DNA from: CAYXXZ01 sp964469165
GTDB lineage: Bacteria; Pseudomonadota; Gammaproteobacteria; Pseudomonadales; Porticoccaceae
DNA length: 5,669 bases
Direction of reading: 5' to 3'
Assembly: GCA_964469165.1 (NCBI GenBank)
Contig: CAYXXZ010000144.1
Coordinates: 1-5,669, forward strand
Part shown: piece after piece, positions 1 to 5,669 of the stretch
How the letters are laid out: each line of letters starts with the position of its first letter
How positions within the stretch are numbered: position 1 is the stretch's first letter
Notes under the pieces: generated by a model
What the model was told of the DNA's origin: nothing
Database searches by the model: none
Seen by the model: only the letters and a program-made list of their open reading frames with translations
Program-made: the position numbers and the translations under genes

Positions 1-54
1 CAACTGACAACTGACAACTGACAACTGACAACTGACAACTGACAACTGACAACT
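1..54. repeat. Heptanucleotide tandem repeat (CAACTGA)n, at least 7 copies
   Basis: Seven perfect head-to-tail copies of CAACTGA occupy 1-49, and a partial copy (CAACT) follows at 50-54. The array starts at the first base of the window, so its true length is unknown. On the coding strand of the neighbouring liuB gene the unit reads TCAGTTG. The array touches the liuB stop codon: the stop, read from 55 to 53, shares two bases with the last partial copy. A 7-base unit passes through all three frames. On the minus strand it contains no stop codon in any frame, while on the plus strand it gives TGA once every 21 bases in each frame. I see no transposase, terminal inverted repeat or spacer structure. 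It is best called a simple-sequence (microsatellite-like) tract of unknown role. Confidence 0.97.
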
Positions 55-1660
55 ACATCCTGAATACCCCGAAACGGGTTTCCCTCGCTGGTCCGTTGTG
101 GACCACGGCCAGGGCCTGGCTCAGCACTGTGCGAGTGTCGGCCGGATCTATCACACCATCATCCCAGAGGCGCGCGGACGCATGGAGCGGGTGTCCCTCG
201 CGCTCGTATTTTTCCACGATGGGGTCGCGGATCGCCGCGGCTTCCCTGTCACTGAGTTCACGACCTTCGCGCTCTGCCTTATCCCTGGCGAGTTGCGTCA
301 TCACTTGCGCAGCCTGTTCGCCGCCCATGACCGAAACACGGGCATTGGGCCACATGAACAGGAACCGGGGGTCGTAGGCGCGGCCGCACATGGCGTAATT
401 TCCCGCACCGAAACTGCCACCGATCAACACGGTAAGCTTGGGCACGCGTGCGCAGGCCACCGCCATCACCAGCTTGGCGCCGTGCTTGGCGAGCCCCTCG
501 GCCTCGTAACGCCTGCCGACCATGAAGCCGGTGATATTCTGCAGAAACACCAGGGGGATGCGGCGCTGGGCGCACAGTTCGACGAAGTGGGTTCCCTTGA
601 GTGAGGAGTCGCTGAAGAGAATGCCATTGTTGGCGATGATGCCCACCAGGTAGCCGTGGATGCGCGCGAATCCGCACACCAGCGTGGGCCCGTAGAGCGT
701 TTTGAACTCATCGAAGCGGGAGCCATCGACGAGTCGCGCGATGACTTCGCGAACGTCGAATGCGCGACGGCGGTCGCTGGGCATGACGCCATGAAGTTCT
801 GCCACGGCGTAGCGGGGCGGTTCCACATCCGCGACATCCGCGGAGCGAATCGGCGGCAGGTTGAGGCGGGCGGCTATGTCCCGGGCCAGCGCCAGGGCGT
901 GCTCTTCATCATCCGCGAGGTGATCGGCAACGCCGGAAATCTTGCAGTGCAGCTCGGCGCCCCCCAGCTCTTCGGCGCTGACTTTCTCTCCCGTGGCGGC
1001 TCGCACCAGGGGTGGGCCGGCAAGAAAAAGCGTGCCTTGGCCGCGAATCATGATGGATTCATCCGCCATGGCGGGTACGTAGGCGCCGCCAGCGGTACAG
1101 GAACCCATCACCAGGGCGACCTGGGGAATACCCTGTGCCGACATTCTCGCCTGGTTGAAGAAGATGCGTCCGAAGTGCTCCCGATCGGGGAAGACCTCGC
1201 CTTGCAGCGGGAGATAGGCACCGCCGGAATCCACCAGATAGAAACACGGCAGGTGGTTTTCGCGGGCGATGGTCTGCGCGCGCAAGTGTTTCTTGAGAGT
1301 GAGCGGGAAGTAGGTACCGCCTTTGACCGTGGCGTCGTTGGCGATGATCATGCAGGGCCTGCCATGAATCGGCCCGATACCGCAGATCAGCCCGGCGGCG
1401 GGCAAGGGTTCGTCGTATACCCCGTAAGCGGCAAGTGGTGAGAGCTCGAGAAACGGGCCATCGGGGTCGATCAGGCGGGCGATACGTTCACGCACCGGGA
1501 GTTTCCCCTGCTGTGTGTGGCGTCGCGCGGCCTCTTCACCGCCTCCCAGCCGTATCTGGGCGAGTATTCTGTCCAGGTCGTCCAGCAGATCCCTCATTTG
1601 GCGAGCGTTGGCCTGAAACTCGCTCGAATCCGTATCGAGCTTGCTGTGCAGAAGTGCCAT
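53..1660 (-). CDS. liuB: 3-methylcrotonyl-CoA carboxylase, carboxyltransferase (beta) subunit
   Basis: This is the non-biotinylated subunit of 3-methylcrotonyl-CoA carboxylase. It moves the carboxyl group from biotin on the alpha subunit to 3-methylcrotonyl-CoA, giving 3-methylglutaconyl-CoA in leucine breakdown in the cytosol. The 535-residue length matches LiuB of Pseudomonas as I remember it. Both crotonase-like halves of the carboxyltransferase fold are present. The N-half carries NDATVKGGTYFPLT (108-121), VDSGGAYLP (143-151) and GSCTAGGAYVPAM (186-198). The C-half carries NNGILF (344-349), QNITGFMVG (374-382) and GGSFGAGNYAMCGRAYDPRF (414-433). Phe417 in GGSFGAG is the bulky residue I recall as separating methylcrotonyl- from geranyl-CoA carboxylases. 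The C-terminus FGVFRM is the family's usual ending, so the gene is complete. I chose ATG 1660 because AAGGAG lies six bases upstream and the resulting MALLHSKL matches family N-termini. A TTG five codons earlier (1675) overlaps the liuA stop but is less likely. No alpha subunit is in the window. Confidence 0.95.
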   Translation of the reverse strand: MALLHSKLDTDSSEFQANARQMRDLLDDLDRILAQIRLGGGEEAARRHTQQGKLPVRERIARLIDPDGPFLELSPLAAYGVYDEPLPAAGLICGIGPIHGRPCMIIANDATVKGGTYFPLTLKKHLRAQTIARENHLPCFYLVDSGGAYLPLQGEVFPDREHFGRIFFNQARMSAQGIPQVALVMGSCTAGGAYVPAMADESIMIRGQGTLFLAGPPLVRAATGEKVSAEELGGAELHCKISGVADHLADDEEHALALARDIAARLNLPPIRSADVADVEPPRYAVAELHGVMPSDRRRAFDVREVIARLVDGSRFDEFKTLYGPTLVCGFARIHGYLVGIIANNGILFSDSSLKGTHFVELCAQRRIPLVFLQNITGFMVGRRYEAEGLAKHGAKLVMAVACARVPKLTVLIGGSFGAGNYAMCGRAYDPRFLFMWPNARVSVMGGEQAAQVMTQLARDKAEREGRELSDREAAAIRDPIVEKYEREGHPLHASARLWDDGVIDPADTRTVLSQALAVVHNGPARETRFGVFRM

Positions 1661-1666
1661 CGGCTT

Positions 1667-1672
1667 CTCCTT
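1667..1672 (-). promoter_or_regulatory. Ribosome binding site for liuB (AAGGAG)
   Basis: On the minus strand AAGGAG ends six bases before ATG 1660 and begins inside the TGA stop of the upstream gene (1672-1674). The spacing decides the liuB start in favour of ATG 1660 over the upstream TTG at 1675, for which this sequence would lie inside the coding region. The arrangement suggests ribosomes ending on liuA can restart on liuB. Confidence 0.8.
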
Positions 1673-2847
1673 CAACGCTCATCCGCGCACAGGGCCCGAC
1701 CGATGAGCATGCGGCGGATTTCGCTGGTACCCGCGCCGATTTCATAGAGTTTTGCGTCCCGTAGCAGACGCCCGGCAGGAAAATCGTTGATGTAGCCGTT
1801 GCCACCCAGCAACTGGATGGCATCCAGCGCACATTCCGTCGCCCGCTCGGCGCTGTAGAGAAGGGCGCCCGCCGCGTCCCGGGGTGTGATCTCGCCACGG
1901 TCACAGGCGGCGGCAGCGGCGTAGACATAACCGCGCGCGGCGCACAGCTTGGTATACATGTCAGCCAGCTTGCCCTGCACCAGCTGGAAGGTGGCGATGG
2001 GCCTGCCGAACTGGTGGCGCTGGCGCACGTAGGGAATGACCAGCTCGAGGCAGGCAGCCATGATGCCCAGGGGGCCCCCGGCGAGCACCACGCGCTCAAG
2101 ATCCAGGCCGCTCATCAGAATCGCCGTGCCGCCGCCTTCGACGCCCAGCACATTGGCTGCGGGGACCCGGCAGTCGTCGAAGGTCAATTCACAGGTGCCG
2201 GAGCCGCGCATGCCCAGCTTGTCGAGTCTGGCGCCCGAGGCAAAGCCGGGAAAGCTTCTCTCCACGATAAAGGCGGTTATCCCTTTGGAGCCGGCGTCAG
2301 GGTCGGTCTTTGCAAAGATGACGTAGGTGTCCGCATCGGGACCGTTGGTGATCCACATCTTGCGACCATTGAGAAAATAGCAGTCGCCGCACCTTGTTGC
2401 ACGCAGCCGCATTGCCATCGCGTCCGAGCCCGCCTCGGGCTCGCTGATGGCGAGCGCGCCCATACATTGACCGCGAATCAGTGGCGGCAGGTAGCGGCGC
2501 CTCTGCACCTCATTGCCGTGGCGGAAAATCTGGTTGACGCAGAGATTGGCGTGGGCGCCATAGGACAGCCCGACGGCGGCCGATGCCTTGCTGATCTCTT
2601 CCATGGCCACCACATGGGCAAGATAACCCATGTCGGCTCCACCGTACGCCTCGCTTACCGTGATGCCGAGCACGCCCAGTTGTCCCAGGTCGGGCCACAG
2701 CTGAGCCGGAAAGCGCTCCTCCCGGTCGATGGTTGCCGCATGGGGGGCAATGTGCTGGCGGGCAAAACGGCTGACTTGCTCCCGCAGCAATTCGATCTCC
2801 GGCGAGAGCCCGAATGACAATTGTCGATACACAGTTGCCACGATCAT
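1672..2847 (-). CDS. liuA: Isovaleryl-CoA dehydrogenase
   Basis: This FAD enzyme oxidises isovaleryl-CoA to 3-methylcrotonyl-CoA, the step just before the carboxylase encoded downstream, and passes electrons to electron-transfer flavoprotein. Its 391 residues show the full acyl-CoA dehydrogenase fold: an N-terminal helical domain (about 15-130), a central beta domain with AISEPEAGSDAMAM (133-146) and KMWITNG (163-169), and a C-terminal helical domain with RHQFGRPIATFQLVQGKLADM (277-297), GGNGYINDFP (348-357) and RDAKLYEIGAGTSEIRR (363-379). The family-specific catalytic base is visible as Glu251 in SGLDLERVVLAGGPLG. The position that carries the base in medium-chain enzymes is Gly here (YEIGAG), as in known isovaleryl-CoA dehydrogenases, so the substrate call is firmer than for most acyl-CoA dehydrogenases. 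ATG 2847 is the first possible start because the preceding in-frame codon is TAG. The initiation region is odd: the strong Shine-Dalgarno lies 19 bases away, across a hairpin. The gene ends 11 bases before liuB. Confidence 0.95.
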   Translation of the reverse strand: MIVATVYRQLSFGLSPEIELLREQVSRFARQHIAPHAATIDREERFPAQLWPDLGQLGVLGITVSEAYGGADMGYLAHVVAMEEISKASAAVGLSYGAHANLCVNQIFRHGNEVQRRRYLPPLIRGQCMGALAISEPEAGSDAMAMRLRATRCGDCYFLNGRKMWITNGPDADTYVIFAKTDPDAGSKGITAFIVERSFPGFASGARLDKLGMRGSGTCELTFDDCRVPAANVLGVEGGGTAILMSGLDLERVVLAGGPLGIMAACLELVIPYVRQRHQFGRPIATFQLVQGKLADMYTKLCAARGYVYAAAAACDRGEITPRDAAGALLYSAERATECALDAIQLLGGNGYINDFPAGRLLRDAKLYEIGAGTSEIRRMLIGRALCADER

Positions 2848-2848
2848 C

Positions 2849-2866
2849 TATCCGGTGGGCCGGATA
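2849..2866 (-). promoter_or_regulatory. Perfect hairpin (7-bp stem, 4-base loop) between Shine-Dalgarno and liuA start
   Basis: On the minus strand TATCCGG-CCCA-CCGGATA forms a perfect 7-bp stem closing a 4-base loop, five of whose seven pairs are in ATCCGG/CCGGAT with GC-rich character near the loop. It sits directly after AGGAGG (2867-2872) and is separated from ATG 2847 by a single G (2848). There is no run of U after it and a gene starts at once, so it is not an intrinsic terminator. It could shorten the effective distance between the Shine-Dalgarno and the start codon, or be a control element for liuA translation. As DNA it is also a 7+7 dyad that a dimeric regulator could bind. It does not resemble the LiuR motif as I remember it. 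Confidence 0.6.
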
Positions 2867-2873
2867 CCTCCTC
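2867..2873 (-). promoter_or_regulatory. Consensus Shine-Dalgarno (GAGGAGG) upstream of liuA, unusually far from the start
   Basis: GAGGAGG on the minus strand is a near-perfect anti-16S match, the strongest in the window. No ATG, GTG or TTG lies at the usual 5-10 base distance after it. The first start codon is ATG 2847, 19 bases from the last G, and the space between is almost wholly taken up by the hairpin at 2849-2866. A weak alternative, GGA in the 3' arm of the hairpin, lies closer to the ATG but would be paired when the hairpin forms. Confidence 0.65.
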
Positions 2874-2924
2874 AAATGGAAAATGGCTATGGCGACTCCC
2901 TCTCCGGAAACAGGGCACTTGCGC

Positions 2925-4052
2925 TCATTCGGCCTTTGCCAGATCCTCGATGACGGCCATGAGAAAGCGGGCGCCCTCGCCGCCGGTCACGACCCGGTGA
3001 TCGAAAGTGAGGGACAGCGGCATGATGGGCCGCAACGCCGGCTTGCCGTTGTGAGCGACGACCTCTTCCCGCACGCGCCCGGCACCGAGAATGGCAACCG
3101 TCGGCGGCACCACGATGGGGTCTGAATAGCGCCCGCCGATGACACCGTAGTTGGAGAGGGTGATGGTGTAGCCGCGCAGTTCTTCCGCCGGTATGGTGCG
3201 GGCCCGCACATCGGCCTTGAGGCGCTCCAGGCCGCGGCGCAGATCCTCTTCACTGCGGTTTGCCACATCGCGAAGCACCGGCACGAAGAGGCCGTCGGCG
3301 GTATCCACGGCCACTGCCAGGTGGATCGCCTCGAGCACCCGGCGGCCCAGGGCGTGGCCGTCGTACCAGGCATTGAGGCCCGGCTCGGCGCGGCATCCTG
3401 CGACGATGGCGCGGATCAGGCGGATGGTGACGTCGCTGCCTTCCCTCCAGTCGCCGATATCCGCATCGTCGTTGACGGTGACATCGGCCACCTCCGCATG
3501 GGCCTGCGCCATGCTGCGCGCCATGGCGCGGCGCGGCCCGCGCAGTTTTTCGAGGGGGCCGGCTTCGGCCAGAATCCGTGCCACCCGCTCCACATCCCGT
3601 GCGGTGATCAAACCGTTGGGGCCGCTCGGTGTGACCACGCCGAGATCCACATCCAGCTTGCGCGCCAGGGCGCGCACCGCTGGCAGCGCCTTGAAGCTGG
3701 CGCCGGGTTGGCCGATTTCGTCCGGCTGCTCGTCGACCACCCGATCGCTGCGCATCACCTGGCCCACCACGGTCCCCTGGTCCGCGTCGGACGGCGGCGC
3801 CGCGTCGCCAGCATCGCCGTCCCCGGCGAAGGCCACCACGGCCTGGTCCACGGCGATGATGTCATCGGCGTCGACGTAGACCTTTGCAATGGTGCCATCC
3901 CGGGGGGAGGGGATCTCGACGATTGCCTTGGCGGTTTCGACCGTTACCAGCGGGTCGCCCAGCTTGATGGTATCGCCGGGCTTGACGTGGCACTCCAGCA
4001 CCTCTGCTTCCGCCAACCCCTCTCCCAGGTCGGGCAGCTTGAAAACGTTCAT
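2925..4052 (-). CDS. 2-oxoacid dehydrogenase E2 lipoyl acyltransferase, probably branched-chain (bkdB-like)
   Basis: This is the core acyltransferase of a 2-oxoacid dehydrogenase complex. Its lipoyl arm takes the acyl group made by E1 and passes it to CoA. In 375 residues the domains run in order: one lipoyl domain (1-77) with the lipoyl lysine Lys42 in VETAKAIVEIPSP; an Asp/Ala-rich linker (about 78-117); a peripheral-subunit-binding domain (about 121-157, KALPAVRALARKL to GLITARDV); and the catalytic domain (about 168-375), including TLSNYGVIGG (298-307) and the active-site segment DHRVVTGG (351-358). Catalytic His352 is present, but the Asp normally four residues later is Thr356. A single lipoyl domain is typical of branched-chain and many bacterial pyruvate-type E2s. 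ATG 4052 is preceded by GGAG at five bases, and its first bases form ATGA with the E1 beta stop, implying coupled translation. The branched-chain assignment rests mainly on the liuA-liuB context; pyruvate or another 2-oxoacid cannot be excluded from sequence alone. Confidence 0.9.
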   Translation of the reverse strand: MNVFKLPDLGEGLAEAEVLECHVKPGDTIKLGDPLVTVETAKAIVEIPSPRDGTIAKVYVDADDIIAVDQAVVAFAGDGDAGDAAPPSDADQGTVVGQVMRSDRVVDEQPDEIGQPGASFKALPAVRALARKLDVDLGVVTPSGPNGLITARDVERVARILAEAGPLEKLRGPRRAMARSMAQAHAEVADVTVNDDADIGDWREGSDVTIRLIRAIVAGCRAEPGLNAWYDGHALGRRVLEAIHLAVAVDTADGLFVPVLRDVANRSEEDLRRGLERLKADVRARTIPAEELRGYTITLSNYGVIGGRYSDPIVVPPTVAILGAGRVREEVVAHNGKPALRPIMPLSLTFDHRVVTGGEGARFLMAVIEDLAKAE

Positions 4053-5035
4053 GTGAACTCCAGGGTTTCGGTGGCAGCCCGCACGATACGGTCGGCGTTG
4101 GGCAGATAGGCGCGCTCGTTGCGGGGCAGCGGCATCACCGTGTCGTAACCGGTGACGCGGCGCACCGGCGCCAGCAGATGGAGCAGGCTGTGTTCCGCCA
4201 GATCAGCGGCGATTTCGGCGCCCACGCCACAGGCGCGCGCGGCCTCGTGAACGATGACGCAGCGACCGGTGCGCGCCACCGACTCGCGGATGGTGAGCAT
4301 GTCCAGAGGCTTGAGGGTGGCGACATCGATGACTTCGGCGCTGATCCCCTTCTGGAAGAGGCGGTCGGCGGCTTCCAGGGTCTCGTGCAGCATGGCGCCC
4401 CAACTCACCAGGGTGATGTCTCTGCCCTGACGCAGCACGTAGCACACATCGAGGGGCAGGGCTTCGCCGCGGTCGGGGACCTCCTGCTTGACGAGGCGAT
4501 AGATTCGCGTCGGCTCGAGAAAGACAACCGGATCCGGATCGCGGATGGCGGCGAGCAGCAGGCCGTAGGCGCGCTGGGGAGAAGAGGGCACCACCACACG
4601 CAGGCCAGGGATGTGGGCGAACAGGGCCTCGGTGCTCTCCGAGTGGTGTTCGGGGGCGTGTATCCCCGCGCCAAAGGGTGTGCGCAGTACCATGGGGCAG
4701 CTCAGGCGGCCGCGAGTGCGGTTGCGCAAGCGCGAGGCGTGGTTGAGTATCTGATCGATGGCGGGATAGACGAAGCCCATGAACTGAATTTCCGCGACCG
4801 GTCGCAACCCCTGCGCCGCCATGCCCACCGCGATGCCGGCGATGACGGCCTCCGCAAGCGGAGTGTCGAGCACGCGCTGGGGGCCAAAACGCTTGAGAAA
4901 GCCTTCGGTGGCGCGAAAAACGCCGCCGTTGGTTGCGACATCCTCGCCGAATACCACAACCTCGGGATTTGCCGCCATTTCATGGGCGAGCGCCTGGTTG
5001 ACCGCCTCTACCAACGTGATCTCAGCCACAGCCAT
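4049..5035 (-). CDS. 2-oxoacid dehydrogenase E1 component, beta subunit, probably branched-chain (bkdA2-like)
   Basis: This is the beta subunit of the alpha2beta2 thiamine-diphosphate decarboxylase that starts the complex. In 328 residues it has the N-terminal ITLVEAVNQAL (6-16) and GEDVATNGGVFRAT (30-43). DTPLAEAVIAG (57-67) contains Glu62, the residue expected to activate the cofactor's pyrimidine ring. PMVLRTPFGAG (114-124), HHSESTEALFAHIPGLRVVVPSSP (130-153) and the C-terminal transketolase domain with VIDVATLKPLD (235-245) follow. Length and motifs fit both pyruvate and branched-chain E1 beta; the neighbours favour branched-chain. The start is uncertain by two codons. ATG 5035 has AAAGGGG only one base upstream, whereas GTG 5029 has the same sequence at a normal seven bases and would give the family-typical MAEITLVEAV. 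Either way the start lies inside the end of the E1 alpha gene, and the stop overlaps the E2 start by four bases. The open frame continues to 5305, but that extension is the out-of-frame image of E1 alpha. Confidence 0.93.
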   Translation of the reverse strand: MAVAEITLVEAVNQALAHEMAANPEVVVFGEDVATNGGVFRATEGFLKRFGPQRVLDTPLAEAVIAGIAVGMAAQGLRPVAEIQFMGFVYPAIDQILNHASRLRNRTRGRLSCPMVLRTPFGAGIHAPEHHSESTEALFAHIPGLRVVVPSSPQRAYGLLLAAIRDPDPVVFLEPTRIYRLVKQEVPDRGEALPLDVCYVLRQGRDITLVSWGAMLHETLEAADRLFQKGISAEVIDVATLKPLDMLTIRESVARTGRCVIVHEAARACGVGAEIAADLAEHSLLHLLAPVRRVTGYDTVMPLPRNERAYLPNADRIVRAATETLEFT

Positions 5036-5669
5036 GCCCCTTTGCGCGGGCTTCGCGCAGTTGCCAGCGGAGACTGTCCGGGAGGGTAGCGTAAAGGTGG
5101 TCGAACATCGCCCCGGGTGGCGGATGCGGCGTCTCCAGGTAGCGCTCGACTTCTGCCTCCACTGCCGCTGCGCAGTCGTTTTGGGCAGATTCCTCCAGGT
5201 TCTGGTTCCACTCGCCGGCGGCTTCGAGATAGCGGCGCAGCCGCGCGATGGGCTCCTGAGTAAAGTGTTGCTCGAGCTCTTCCTTGCCGCGATAGCGGGA
5301 AGCATCGTCGGCGGTGGTGTGGTCGCTGAGGCGATAGGTGAGGGCTTCGATCAGGTAGGGGCCGCCCCCCTTGCGACATCTGTCCAGGGCCAGTGCCAGG
5401 CGGTGGTGCAGGGCGACAATGTCGTTGCCGTCCACCTGTTCACAACCCACGCCGGCGGCGATGGCCTTTTGTGCCAGGGTCTGGCCGCCGCTCTGGGCAC
5501 TGCGGGGAACGGATATGGCCCATTGATTGTTGACGATCAGAAGCAGCAGGGGCAACTGCCAGGCGCCGGCCAGATTCAGGGCTTCGTAAAAATCGCCTTT
5601 CGAGGTGCCGCCATCCCCCAGGACGCAGGCCGCGACACGCGCCTCGTTGCGTTGCTTGAACGACCAGGC
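5022..5669 (-). CDS. 2-oxoacid dehydrogenase E1 component, alpha subunit (partial, bkdA1-like)
   Basis: The 215 C-terminal residues of the E1 alpha subunit are present; the N-terminal part, roughly 140-190 residues by comparison with family lengths, lies beyond the right edge. With E1 beta it forms the thiamine-diphosphate enzyme that decarboxylates a 2-oxoacid and acylates the lipoyl group of E2. The cofactor and magnesium motif is plain: GDGGTSKGDFYEA starts at residue 18 of the visible part and ends with NN at 47-48, a GDG...NN spacing of the expected size. Further on are VDGNDI (79-84) and the loop LSDHTTADDASRYR (114-127), equivalent to the loop that carries phosphorylation serines in mitochondrial enzymes. 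The HTTADD form resembles branched-chain more than pyruvate E1 alpha, though this is weak evidence. The reading frame is open to the window edge, so this is a cut gene, not a pseudogene; a TTG at 5555 lies inside the cofactor motif and cannot be the start. The stop falls inside the E1 beta start region. Confidence 0.93.
   Translation of the reverse strand, partial: AWSFKQRNEARVAACVLGDGGTSKGDFYEALNLAGAWQLPLLLLIVNNQWAISVPRSAQSGGQTLAQKAIAAGVGCEQVDGNDIVALHHRLALALDRCRKGGGPYLIEALTYRLSDHTTADDASRYRGKEELEQHFTQEPIARLRRYLEAAGEWNQNLEESAQNDCAAAVEAEVERYLETPHPPPGAMFDHLYATLPDSLRWQLREARAKGHGCG
5037..5043 (-). promoter_or_regulatory. Ribosome binding site for E1 beta (AAAGGGG)
   Basis: The purine run AAAGGGG on the minus strand is one base from ATG 5035 and seven bases from GTG 5029. 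The spacing suggests that GTG 5029 may be the true start, or that both are used. The site lies within the last codons of the E1 alpha gene, as expected for translational coupling. Confidence 0.55.

Noticed and set aside
1..54. CRISPR array
   Set aside because: The repeats are 7 bases long and directly adjacent with no spacers.
656..1441. Long plus-strand open frame (261 codons) opposite liuB, and similar ones at 2014-2817, 3321-4109 and 4178-5089
   Set aside because: All lie antisense to well-recognised genes, their translations show low-complexity Gly/Ala/His/Arg-rich sequence with no family resemblance, and GC-rich codon bias commonly leaves such frames open.
1661..1675. TTG start for liuB at 1675, overlapping the liuA stop as TTGA
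   Set aside because: ATG 1660 has AAGGAG at six bases and gives the family N-terminus; the TTG would add five residues not typical of LiuB and has no ribosome binding site of its own that I can see.
2849..2866. Intrinsic terminator between E2 and liuA
   Set aside because: The 7-bp stem has no U-run after it on the minus strand and is followed at once by the liuA start codon.
2848..2924. Promoter in the 77-base gap between E2 and liuA
   Set aside because: I see no convincing -35/-10 pair on the minus strand; ATAG- and TTTCC-like pieces are too far from consensus to call.
5036..5305. N-terminal extension of the E1 beta frame up to 5305
   Set aside because: The extra 90 residues are the out-of-frame translation of the E1 alpha gene and look nothing like an E1 beta N-terminus; the family start falls at 5035 or 5029.
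5553..5555. TTG at 5555 as the start of E1 alpha
   Set aside because: The frame stays open to the window edge and the upstream codons encode the GDG part of the thiamine-diphosphate motif, so this TTG is an internal leucine.

Overview
The window holds five genes, all on the minus strand and transcribed from right to left. They form an uninterrupted catabolic cluster for branched-chain amino acids, leucine in particular. The DNA is GC-rich (roughly 60-65% by eye). The protein sequences, especially the carboxyltransferase and the isovaleryl-CoA dehydrogenase, closely resemble the Liu proteins of Pseudomonas and related Gammaproteobacteria. I therefore favour a gammaproteobacterium and cannot name a genus.

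Layout in the direction of transcription. At 5669-5022 is the C-terminal part of a thiamine-diphosphate 2-oxoacid dehydrogenase E1 alpha subunit, cut by the window edge. At 5035-4049 is the E1 beta subunit, which overlaps E1 alpha by a few bases. At 4052-2925 is a lipoyl-bearing E2 acyltransferase that shares an ATGA stop/start with E1 beta. After a 77-base gap comes an isovaleryl-CoA dehydrogenase (2847-1672). Eleven bases further on is the carboxyltransferase (beta) subunit of 3-methylcrotonyl-CoA carboxylase (1660-53). A (CAACTGA)n tandem array fills positions 1-54 and runs off the left edge. It begins at the stop codon of the carboxyltransferase.

How the genes fit together: the E1/E2 complex, with an E3 dihydrolipoyl dehydrogenase not seen here, would oxidatively decarboxylate branched-chain 2-oxoacids. 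From 4-methyl-2-oxopentanoate (the leucine keto acid) it gives isovaleryl-CoA. Isovaleryl-CoA dehydrogenase makes 3-methylcrotonyl-CoA, and the carboxylase makes 3-methylglutaconyl-CoA. The window therefore covers three consecutive steps of leucine breakdown. Missing parts are the biotinylated carboxylase alpha subunit, methylglutaconyl-CoA hydratase, HMG-CoA lyase, E3 and any regulator. They may lie beyond the edges.

Nothing here looks like a wholly new system. The points worth a second look are small: a perfect 7-bp hairpin between a consensus Shine-Dalgarno sequence and the isovaleryl-CoA dehydrogenase start codon; a heptanucleotide array that abuts the liuB stop through a one-base-deleted copy; and a Thr in place of the usual active-site Asp of the E2 acyltransferase. 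No promoter, terminator, tRNA, rRNA, CRISPR or insertion sequence could be supported.
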